64,000 nucleotides of DNA, from the NCBI GenBank assembly GCA_001567305.1, contig JYPD01000012.1, positions 19,526-83,525 of the forward strand, written 5' to 3'. Positions within the stretch are counted from its first letter, which is position 1. Each line of letters opens with the position of its first letter. This document shows, one piece after another, positions 8,931-16,618 of the stretch. The notes under the pieces were generated by a model, which was not told the origin of the DNA, searched no databases, and was given only the letters and a program-made list of their open reading frames with translations. A program made the translations under genes and the position numbers. The DNA comes from a candidate division WS6 bacterium OLB21. Its GTDB lineage: Bacteria; Patescibacteriota; Dojkabacteria; B142; OLB20.

Positions 8931-9731
8931 TTATCCTCCCAGGAAGTTTTCAGGAAGGATGCCAAGTACATTTATTCCCAAGAATCTTAGTATCACGACT
9001 GCGCCAACCAAAACCACCAAAGCAATTAGCGCAGAAGTAATCAGTTCCTTTGCCTCTCTTATTTGTTCGGGATTATCTGTCTGCATCATTATTGCAGCCT
9101 GCAGAAATCTGATTATCATGACACCACCGATTATTCCTATTCCTATTTGAAACAGCCTGGTAATGATTCCATCTCTTGAATAATCAACGCAACCGATTGC
9201 AGTCCAAATTGTATTTGGACTGCTTGTGCATTCAATACAAAGGTTTTTTTCAGCATCGTTTCCTACTATTGTTTCGCAACCGGTTGCTCCCGGAGCACCT
9301 TGTCGCCTTTCATACTCTTCTTCTGTAATCCAACTACCACTGTAACATCGTTTTTCTTTTAGTGTGTATCCTGGCGGATAGCAATTTTGTTCACAGCCAG
9401 ACCTTGTTGTTGGAACTAGTGAGGACTTATCTGGATCTTCATCTACTGCCACACAGTTGTTGGGCTGGCATGAATAGCTTTGTTCAGGCGCCCGACCATG
9501 AGGATCTGTCAACAACAATAGATTATATAGACCTTCTCCGGGAGACCGTCCCTGGTCGTTAGCATTCTTGCAAGAGATCGGTCCTGGATTACCAGGTACT
9601 TGTGCCGGTGTGTATAGATTATTCACAACATTTACGACTCGATTATAGTTTCCTTCAAAGTCATTCTGATATCCCTGCGGGCAACAGACTATATACTTGG
9701 TAAAGCCCACCTGCTTCCAGATTGGATCCAT
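8931..9731 (-). CDS. VirB2/TrbC-like protein, C-terminal part with Cys-rich region and two helices (subunit 6)
   Basis: A 266-residue product with a 180-residue Cys-rich region (about 14 Cys, starting KYIVCCPQGY), then helices at about 192-214 and 232-258 joined by PEQIREAKELITSALIA, and a short end ENFLGG. It has no signal peptide of its own, although the Cys-rich part must be outside the cell. The gene at 9734-10072 directly upstream supplies one. In this gene's frame the codons before its ATG read EFYCCPVN, which resembles the later CCP motif. The two are therefore probably one gene split by a frame shift near 9740. Confidence 0.65.
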   Translation of the reverse strand: MDPIWKQVGFTKYIVCCPQGYQNDFEGNYNRVVNVVNNLYTPAQVPGNPGPISCKNANDQGRSPGEGLYNLLLLTDPHGRAPEQSYSCQPNNCVAVDEDPDKSSLVPTTRSGCEQNCYPPGYTLKEKRCYSGSWITEEEYERRQGAPGATGCETIVGNDAEKNLCIECTSSPNTIWTAIGCVDYSRDGIITRLFQIGIGIIGGVMIIRFLQAAIMMQTDNPEQIREAKELITSALIALVVLVGAVVILRFLGINVLGILPENFLGG

Positions 9732-9733
9732 AT

Positions 9734-10072
9734 TTACGGGACAACAATAGAATTCGTTCCAATCACCAAATTTCCGTCGGTTCCTTTAACTCGTGCGATT
9801 CTCTCTTCGGCCAAACAAACCTCTACCCTATCGCCAGATCTTCTGCCTTGTACCGGATTTCCAAAAATACCTTCAGCAGGCTCTGTTAAACAAACTTTTT
9901 CTATTGTAGGTTGCTGCCTTCCATTGGTCATGTTCCTTTCGGTTAAACCATCTGGACAGACTGGTGTTGGAACACAGACGGCGCTTCCCACAGCAGAGAC
10001 ATTTTCGGATACTAAAGAAGCAAAGGTTACGAAAGAAGCAATGATTATGAATAAACGGACAATGTGAATCAC
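9734..10072 (-). CDS. Signal peptide and Cys-rich N-terminus, probably the start of subunit 6
   Basis: A 112-residue product with a signal peptide (to about residue 28) and Cys-containing segments (VCVPTPVCPDG, KVCLTEP, VEVCLAEE) but no helix pair. It ends 2 bases before the ATG of the downstream gene, in a different frame. Read alone it would be a small secreted protein; joined to 8931-9731 it gives a normal exported two-helix subunit of about 380 residues. Its ATG overlaps the stop of the AAA+ gene (10069-10072), indicating translational coupling to that ATPase. Confidence 0.55.
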   Translation of the reverse strand: MIHIVRLFIIIASFVTFASLVSENVSAVGSAVCVPTPVCPDGLTERNMTNGRQQPTIEKVCLTEPAEGIFGNPVQGRRSGDRVEVCLAEERIARVKGTDGNLVIGTNSIVVP

Positions 10073-12649
10073 TTTGGCACATTAGCTAAACTAGAAATAT
10101 GAATCTCACCGCCTGCAGATAGTGTTCCGCCTACGATCTGCTTGGCAATATGGTTTTCTATATCATCTTGAATAACTCTTCTTAATTCTCTGGCACCATA
10201 TAAAGGATTGTAACCTTTTTTGGCAAGCTCGGCCAACAGGGTTGGAGCATAAGAAAAGGTGATACCTTTTTCTTCCAGCTTCTCTTCAAGCTCTTTGAGC
10301 ATGAGTGCTGCAATTTGTTGTACCTCGATGGGAACAAGTGGTTTGAACAGAACAACTTTATCGAAACGATTAATAAATTCGATGCGTAGATAGTTTCTCA
10401 GCCTAGGCATTATTTCTGTTCGAAGCTTTTGGTAGTCGTAACCTTTTGCAGTGTAATCTGCAATCTCTTTTGATCCAAGATTTGATGTAGCAATAATAAT
10501 TGTATTCGAAAAATCGACCTTTCTGCCCGCGCCATCTGTTAGTGATCCTTCGTCAAGAACCTGTAAGAACAGATCAAGAACTTTTGCATTAGCTTTCTCG
10601 ATTTCATCAAGAAGAAGTAACGAATAAGGCTTTGTCCTAACGGCTTCTGTTAAATAGCCACCCTGAAATGTTCCTTTCACTTCTTTGCCAAGGAGTCTAT
10701 CTAAATTTTCTGCCTCCTGATACTCAGACATGTCTAGCCTCAGCATTAGTTTTTCATCGCCGTAATAGACTTTTGTTAATGCTTTAGCAAGTTCTGTTTT
10801 ACCAACTCCAGTAGGCCCGAAGAACAGAAACGAGGCAATTGGCCTTTTGCCACTCATAAGCCCCGCTCTTGACCTGCGTAAAGCGTCTGCAACAGCAATA
10901 ACAGCTTCTTCTTGTCCAACTATCCTTTTGTTGATTTCTTCTTCAAGGTTTACAAGTAACTTGGACTCCTCTGTACTAATTGCACCTACTTTTACGCCTA
11001 CTTTCGCCGACACGACTTCTTCGATCAACTGTTCATCTGCAAAATTAATACCTCGGCTTTGTGCTTCGACCATTACTTCTTCGAGCAAGTCTATTCCTTT
11101 GTCGGGCATAACTTTTTCAAAAGAGAACGAACCAGATAATTTGATAAGTCTTACAAGCGCATCAAAACTGACTTTAACTTTAAATTTATCTTCAAGCTTC
11201 GGCAGAACATCCATTAAGATTTGTTGACTAACAGATTCGGATGGTACTTTAAGCTCGACCTGTTTGAACTTTGCAGACAATGACCGTTCCGGCTTTACTC
11301 GGCGTTCGTATCCTGAAGTTGTTGCAACAGCAATTGTTCTTATTTTGTAACGATCAAGAGCATTGATAATTAAACCAACCACCTCTTCGGTAACATCTCT
11401 TCTGCCGCTAAGTATCTGCTCAAAGTCGTCTAACACTAATATTATGTTCTTGGCTGCTGCTGATTCCTCAAAAACGCTTTGCACTCTTTCTTTGAACTTT
11501 TCAATATTCTGCGACAGGGCAAAGGCTCTACTAAAATCGAAACCGACAAGGCGCATATCTTTTAAAGATTTGGGGACATCTTCAACCACCATACGGACTG
11601 CAAGACTCTTGACTAGGGTCGTTCTTCCAACACCGGGGTTTCCGGTCAAAATTACTGCGCTATCTTCGCCTTCAACCAGATACGAAATCATTTGCTCCAG
11701 TTCTTCTTCTCGGGCAAGAGAATAACTAAAATCTCCTTGTGCAACTTCGGCAGTATAGTCTCTTTGGAATTGAACAAGGATCGGTGAAAACCTTGAGGTA
11801 AAAGCTCTATTTACAGTAGAAACAGGTTTTAATGCTCTCTTTTGTTTAAATAATTTTTTGTAGCGTGCAATATCGCTTTTGTTCTGGATCCACAGACCTA
11901 AAGAAGCCACTTCTTCTGGAAGAACATTTACACTTTTCAATTCCTGCTTCAAAGGTTCTTTAAGTAGGAAGAGGAAAAAGGCAAGTTCGTCGACACTATT
12001 TGTATGCAGTTCGTAAGCAAGTTCAAAAGACTCTTTTAGAACTTTCACCAACCATTCATCGACATGGGTATTATTCATTTTGGAATGCGTGCTGCTAATT
12101 TTTTGTAACATTTCCTGATTCAAACCGAGCCTTTTTGCTGCGGCCATAACCTTTGGAAAAGAATATAGCTCGTGCATTAATAGTGGTAAAAAGTTGTGGT
12201 CATCCATGCGCAACAAGTCATCTATAACATTGAGCAAATCATGATCAATAAATGAGCTCAATTCTATCTGCTTGGGAAGGTCACCCTTGTTCAAAGATGC
12301 ACGCAAATCGCTTAGCTGTTTGATACGCAACGAGTCGATAAATCTTGTCCTATTTCTGCGTAAAAATAAAGCATATAAAAAAGGCAGAACAGAAAAGACT
12401 GCCAGTACATCTTTAATTCTGTCGGGATTAAGGATTTCAAATAGCAGAATCTTTCCTTCTTGCAAATCTGTGAAGAAAAGAATAAGTAAGGTGATCGCCG
12501 AAATGACAGTCAGAAAAAAGTCCTAACGACCTATCAAATAATTCGAACTCTCTTCGTAGCCCATATTCCTTTAATAAGTAGTCCCAATCAAGGAATAGAG
12601 GGATGCCTTTAAACAGTCCGATATTTTCTTTACCTTTACGCAACTGCAT
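10069..12649 (-). CDS. Membrane-anchored ClpB/ClpC-type double AAA+ ATPase, frame broken once
   Basis: The uninterrupted part (10069-12465) gives 798 residues with two AAA+ modules: Walker A GNPGVGRTT (near 275) and Walker B VLDDFEQ; Walker A GPTGVGKT (near 550), Walker B LLLLDEIEKA, sensor-1 ATSNLG and NRFDKV. It ends in the ClpB-like YGARELRRVIQDDIE segment. Removing one T from the T6 run near 12514-12519 extends it to an ATG at 12649 (MQLRKGKENIGLFKG) and restores a hydrophobic helix (LTVISAITLLILFF) before a second one (VLAVFSVLPFLYALF). The N-terminal region is not a recognisable Clp-N repeat. The first Walker B has Asp where Glu is usual. It is cotranscribed with VirB2-like subunits. 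A chaperone or disassembly role is inferred. Confidence 0.85.
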
Positions 12650-13004
12650 AGTTTAAATAGCGGATGAGCTGGATAAATGGCACTAAAGGTAAAATAAGAT
12701 AAAAAACAAAGATGGCCAACAACGGCAAAGTGAAGATAGTAAGAATAATGGAACCAGTTACAACCCAAATGAGTCGTATAGGAATGCTAATAAATACCCC
12801 GATCATTGAGTAGTCTTGATACAGGGGTACCAATATATTGGTTGCCATCGGTAAAATATTTAGGTAGCCAAGGGCAAAACTCCAAATTGCAGATAGTTCC
12901 TGCAAGACTTGCCTAGACTGAACAAAATACCACCAAATCCAAAAATTAAGCAGATATTTTTTATCAGCACCACAGAAGTGATAAATCTTAGAAAAGTTTA
13001 ACAC
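12636..13004 (-). CDS. Small multi-pass membrane protein upstream of the AAA+ ATPase
   Basis: About 122 residues with three to four hydrophobic segments and an aromatic-rich start (NFWIWWYF) followed by NILVPLYQDYSMIG and a Pro-rich helix near the end (LILPLVPFIQL). I recognise the WWY...PLY.DYS pattern from small membrane proteins found next to Clp-like ATPases in CPR genomes, but know of no assigned function. The start shown is GTG at 13004. Its stop overlaps the ATG of the extended AAA+ gene at 12649 by 14 bases, so the two are probably made together and may form one membrane complex. Confidence 0.65.
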   Translation of the reverse strand: MLNFSKIYHFCGADKKYLLNFWIWWYFVQSRQVLQELSAIWSFALGYLNILPMATNILVPLYQDYSMIGVFISIPIRLIWVVTGSIILTIFTLPLLAIFVFYLILPLVPFIQLIRYLNYAVA

Positions 13005-13082
13005 AGCAAAAGATTGCCGTCATGGGTTAACGGCTCTATAGATGATATAATTCGGCTGAAGTATTTTAGGCCATAACTTCGC

Positions 13083-14747
13083 ATGAAAAATGCGCTTAAA
13101 AGGTTATCAAGGTACGCCGCAGAGATCTATTTCTTGTTTGTGGCATTAGTCATTATGCTCCCCCTTTTAAGAGAGGGATACATATTGCTACTGGATATGA
13201 CATTCACCCCTAAAATGAACTACAGTTTTCGAAGTCCTTTCGGTTTATATAACGAGGCTGCTCGAGACGCAGTACTTAACATTGCATCGCAAATAATTGG
13301 TTCGCAGTTACTCGAAAAGCTATTGTTGTTCACCCTGTTATTCATGACCGGCTACTTCATGTTTCGACTTCTTAAACATTTGAAAGTGAATATAGATGTA
13401 GCCCTTGTTGGTGCAACTCTTTATTTATGGAATCCGTTTATTTATAGTCGATTACTTGCCGGTCACTGGGCCTTTATATTTGGATACGCTCTGCTACCAA
13501 TATTCCTAATTTTTTTCAACAAATACTTAAGTAGGAAAAGATTCTCGAATACTTATCTTATTTCTGCTGCGCTCCTTTGGTTTGCTGCCAGCCTAATAAG
13601 TATTCATCATCTATTCATATATTTCATTCCATCTGTTGCCATTACCTTTGCCCACATGCTGCAAACCAAAAACTGGGAAGGCAAAATTGCAAGACTGGTT
13701 TCAATCTGTGCATTTGTGACTCTTTTCTCTTTTAGTTGGTTCTTACCCACAATCCTTTCTGGAGAAGTTTCTAGAATCGATAATAATAATCTGCAATTCT
13801 TTGCCTCTACTCCTGACCTAAAATATGGACTCTCTACAAACTTACTTGGAATGTATGGGTTTTGGGCAGAGAATACAATTGGCGAAACAATAAAACCCTA
13901 TCTGTCGATCTGGCCAGTTATTTCCATATCTTTAGTGATTATCTCGGCTGCTTCTTTACTGCTGGCAAAACAATGCTGTAAAAAAAATCAGTATTTATTC
14001 ATCGTTGCTCTGGCAGGAACTGGTTTTATTGGATTTGTTCTTGCTCACGGATCATATGGAATAATGCAACCTTTTTGGGACTTCTTCTTTGTAAAGATTC
14101 CCTTGTTGCAAATGTTTAGAGACTCACAAAAGTTTCTTAGTTTATATGTCTTAGCATTGAGTATTCTTCTTCCTTTCAGTATAGGCGCCATCGCTGATTC
14201 AGTTAAGATATATAAATTGAGTAAAGAGTCGAAGATAAGAGGATTGAGCATTTTATTGGTTTTGTTAATAATTCTGGTCAATCCTTTTATGGGATTTGCG
14301 GCTGCTGGTCAGATGAAAATATCTGATTATCCAGACAGTTGGTATCAACTTGAGGATAAAGTTATTAGTGAACAGAGACCCTCTAAGATTCTGATGCTTC
14401 CATGGTTAGCCTATGCCAAGTTCGGGTTCAGTGATAAACAAATTGCCAACCCTGGATCAAAATTCTTTAGTGCCTATGTTATCGCAGAAAGGATTCCTGC
14501 CCTTCTAAAGCAACCTACAAACTGCGAGATCGAATTTAAAGAATATTATAGAGGCGAGATTATTAGTCTCTGCTTAAACAGCAATAGTGCAAACGCTGAC
14601 TGGATTAACCAGATTAAAAGCAATGGAATTGACTATGTTGTCATCAATAAAATAAAAGGCTTTGAAGTAAATGATTTTTACAACGACAAAGAACACTTTC
14701 AGATATTATTTACAGACGACTATACAGAAATATACGAGGTGCTTTAG
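13083..14747 (+). CDS. GT-C-like polytopic membrane protein (YfhO-type)
   Basis: A 554-residue protein with about 12 transmembrane helices and a short C-terminal extracellular segment. Motifs such as YLWNPFIYSRLLAGHWAFIF, RDSQKF (near residue 345) and the loop after helix 1 (REGYILLLDMTFTP) resemble large bacterial GT-C-fold membrane proteins that use lipid-linked sugars. The protein at 19466-23186 has the same FRxxQKF motif and is a relative. Likely role: transfer of a sugar from a polyprenyl carrier to a cell-surface acceptor. A TATAAT at 13046-13051 is a possible -10 with a leader of about 25 bases, but no matching -35 was found. Confidence 0.65.
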   Translation: MKNALKRLSRYAAEIYFLFVALVIMLPLLREGYILLLDMTFTPKMNYSFRSPFGLYNEAARDAVLNIASQIIGSQLLEKLLLFTLLFMTGYFMFRLLKHLKVNIDVALVGATLYLWNPFIYSRLLAGHWAFIFGYALLPIFLIFFNKYLSRKRFSNTYLISAALLWFAASLISIHHLFIYFIPSVAITFAHMLQTKNWEGKIARLVSICAFVTLFSFSWFLPTILSGEVSRIDNNNLQFFASTPDLKYGLSTNLLGMYGFWAENTIGETIKPYLSIWPVISISLVIISAASLLLAKQCCKKNQYLFIVALAGTGFIGFVLAHGSYGIMQPFWDFFFVKIPLLQMFRDSQKFLSLYVLALSILLPFSIGAIADSVKIYKLSKESKIRGLSILLVLLIILVNPFMGFAAAGQMKISDYPDSWYQLEDKVISEQRPSKILMLPWLAYAKFGFSDKQIANPGSKFFSAYVIAERIPALLKQPTNCEIEFKEYYRGEIISLCLNSNSANADWINQIKSNGIDYVVINKIKGFEVNDFYNDKEHFQILFTDDYTEIYEVL

Positions 14748-14762
14748 AATAGAATAGTATTA

Positions 14763-15033
14763 TTGCGAAAATTAACTGGAATCACTAGCCACATATTATA
14801 TAGGTCAGTTACTTGCAGCAGAGATAATCGCTGAAGATGAATCAGCAGACCGACTTAACGGCGAGATCCATAGAATAAATCCCCTACACTATGACGCAGC
14901 CGCAATTCTTGTGGGTTCCAAAGAAAGAAATCTACCTCTAGAAAAATATTCTATAAGTATCGAAGGCATAGACTGCAACTTTCGAATAGCGGCTGCGTAT
15001 TATTTGGCAAAGCATATGCGTGATAAGCGCTGA
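14763..15033 (+). pseudogene. Small orphan gene with a broken start
   Basis: This fills most of the 365-base gap between two surface genes. From 14776 a frame without ATG stays open for 85 codons and reads as a normal globular protein (GQLLAAEIIAEDESADRLNG ... FRIAAAYYLAKHM) up to a TGA at 15033. The TTG at 14763 followed by RKL lies in another frame; deleting one A of TTAA near 14774 joins them as MRKLLESLATYYIG. The composition is protein-like (balanced Glu/Asp and Lys/Arg, Ala-rich helix ends). I recognise no family. It may be a real small gene with a sequence error or a decaying remnant. Confidence 0.45.
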
Positions 15034-15036
15034 TAT

Positions 15037-15066
15037 TTGTTGTTTAGTACTCTAGTAAGTTATAAT
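15037..15066 (+). promoter_or_regulatory. Candidate promoter of the surface lipoprotein gene
   Basis: TTGTTG (15037-15042), an 18-base spacer and TATAAT (15061-15066). The ATG at 15113 would follow a leader of about 40 bases. Confidence 0.45.
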
Positions 15067-15112
15067 CAAGCACCTCTGCCCAGGTAGCGATAACACCAAA
15101 ATTATAATAACC

Positions 15113-16600
15113 ATGATATATGAACCCAGAATAGATACTGCTAATAGGCAGGAGCAGGACCCGAAAGGAACAGGAAACAGGAGATTAGTATTCTTGTTAC
15201 TGGCTGGTACTTTAGTTGTGTCTGCAAGCGGATGCTTTCAAAACGCGGGTCAACCACTCGAGATAACACCTAGTAACCCAGTTGTTAGAACTTTTACACC
15301 TACCCCCACTCCAACAATGGAGGTATTAGCGACTGCAACTCTGCCGCCAACCGCAACTTTACCACCAACTGAAACAGTGGGAGCAGGTGACCCACCAGAA
15401 GACGACCCAGAAGATGACAATAATGACCCTCTACCAACAGCAGGCCCCGATGGAGTAATTCGTATCACAGCAACACCAAATCCAACAGAGGCTCAGACAT
15501 TAACTCCAACAACAAGGCCTACTGAAACCGAAACTGCAACAGCACAACCTACTTTGGATAGCGATGCAGTTCTGTTTGATGCAGATGGAAAAACACTAAA
15601 TTGGCAGCCGGCTGGATTTATACCAGCATTATCAAACCTTGAAGGTAACCAATATGGATTTCTTAACCCTGATGGTACAACTACTATCAGAGAAGATGGG
15701 GCAATAATCCTCGAATATTTCTCTAGACTCTTTGCAGGAGAGAATATAAGCCAAAGTGCGATAGACATCTGGTCTCTGGCAGAGACAGATATTAGTAATA
15801 TCCCAGCGGATTTCTTGGCAGATCAGCATAACAAGATTCGCGAATTAGTAGCTGAGCAGGTTGGATATTCTTCCAGAGTGGGAGAAAGCAGAATCGACGA
15901 AGATCAATTAGCTGCAACTATGAACTACCTGCACGAAGTTTTTGCCGCAATGGCTTCAACTGGATCGCTTCCCCAATCCGGAAACAATGCAACAGTCTTT
16001 TATGTGCCTGTTCAAGAACTTGTGACTTCATATAACGGCGACATGCTTGATTTATCTGAATATCAAATATTTCAGACAGGTAGGCAAGAACCACAGAATC
16101 CGGCAGAAGCGATGTCGGCTATTAACCAAATTGCAAGAAACCAAAACAGTCGCCAAATGCAAATTGGAGGAGCTGACGGGATAATAAGACGACTCTCGGC
16201 ACCCTTCAGAAGATTCTTTACTAACAGTAACAGACCTACGAGTCTTTCTGCAGAAAACTACAACGGTCATGTATTTGTTGTTAGAATGACTGTTGGTGGA
16301 AATTCTTACCGCATTAGCCTTGGTGCAGACTCCATTGTGAATTTGTACACATCCAGCGAAGCAACCAGTACACCTTTTATGCTGGCGACGGGAACAGCAA
16401 CAATGCCAGCGCCGACATCTACAGATAGCTGGAACGAAACAAGACCAACCGAAACACAACCAACAAGAGAGGCTACAGCAATTGTGCCACCAACTGACGA
16501 ACCTCCACCACCAACTGATCTGCCTATTCCACCAACGGATGTTGTGCCACCGACTGACATGCCACCTCAGCCGACTTTAACAAGTGTACCGAATAATTAA
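15113..16600 (+). CDS. Surface lipoprotein with Thr/Pro-rich linkers on both sides of a globular domain
   Basis: A 495-residue protein. A short cytosolic N-terminus is followed by a hydrophobic helix and a lipobox (SASGC, Cys41). Residues about 45-150 are Thr/Pro/Glu-rich low complexity (TPTPTPTME, ATLPPTATLPPTE). A central domain (about 155-400) has no motif I recognise. Residues about 410-495 are a second Thr/Pro linker with PPTD repeats. The layout suggests an anchored stalk holding a domain away from the membrane; the Thr-rich stalks could be O-glycosylated by the glycosyltransferases nearby (inference). It is followed 18 bases later by the 932-residue surface protein, probably in one transcript. 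Confidence 0.75.
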   Translation: MIYEPRIDTANRQEQDPKGTGNRRLVFLLLAGTLVVSASGCFQNAGQPLEITPSNPVVRTFTPTPTPTMEVLATATLPPTATLPPTETVGAGDPPEDDPEDDNNDPLPTAGPDGVIRITATPNPTEAQTLTPTTRPTETETATAQPTLDSDAVLFDADGKTLNWQPAGFIPALSNLEGNQYGFLNPDGTTTIREDGAIILEYFSRLFAGENISQSAIDIWSLAETDISNIPADFLADQHNKIRELVAEQVGYSSRVGESRIDEDQLAATMNYLHEVFAAMASTGSLPQSGNNATVFYVPVQELVTSYNGDMLDLSEYQIFQTGRQEPQNPAEAMSAINQIARNQNSRQMQIGGADGIIRRLSAPFRRFFTNSNRPTSLSAENYNGHVFVVRMTVGGNSYRISLGADSIVNLYTSSEATSTPFMLATGTATMPAPTSTDSWNETRPTETQPTREATAIVPPTDEPPPPTDLPIPPTDVVPPTDMPPQPTLTSVPNN

Positions 16601-16618
16601 TTTTTTATTTAAATTCGT

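Noticed and set aside
10847..11725. Long antisense reading frames inside the AAA+ gene
   Set aside because: They are Ser/Thr/Leu-rich mirror frames of a gene with complete AAA+ motifs and have no domain, signal or start site of their own.
15280..15540. Thr/Pro repeats as a DNA-level tandem repeat or CRISPR-like array
   Set aside because: The repetition is in the amino acids with varied codons and no regular unit or spacer pattern.
16052..16560. Cys- and Gly/Val-rich antisense frames within the Thr/Pro lipoprotein gene
   Set aside because: They arise from reverse reading of the ACN/CCN-rich repeats and have no ribosome site or family.
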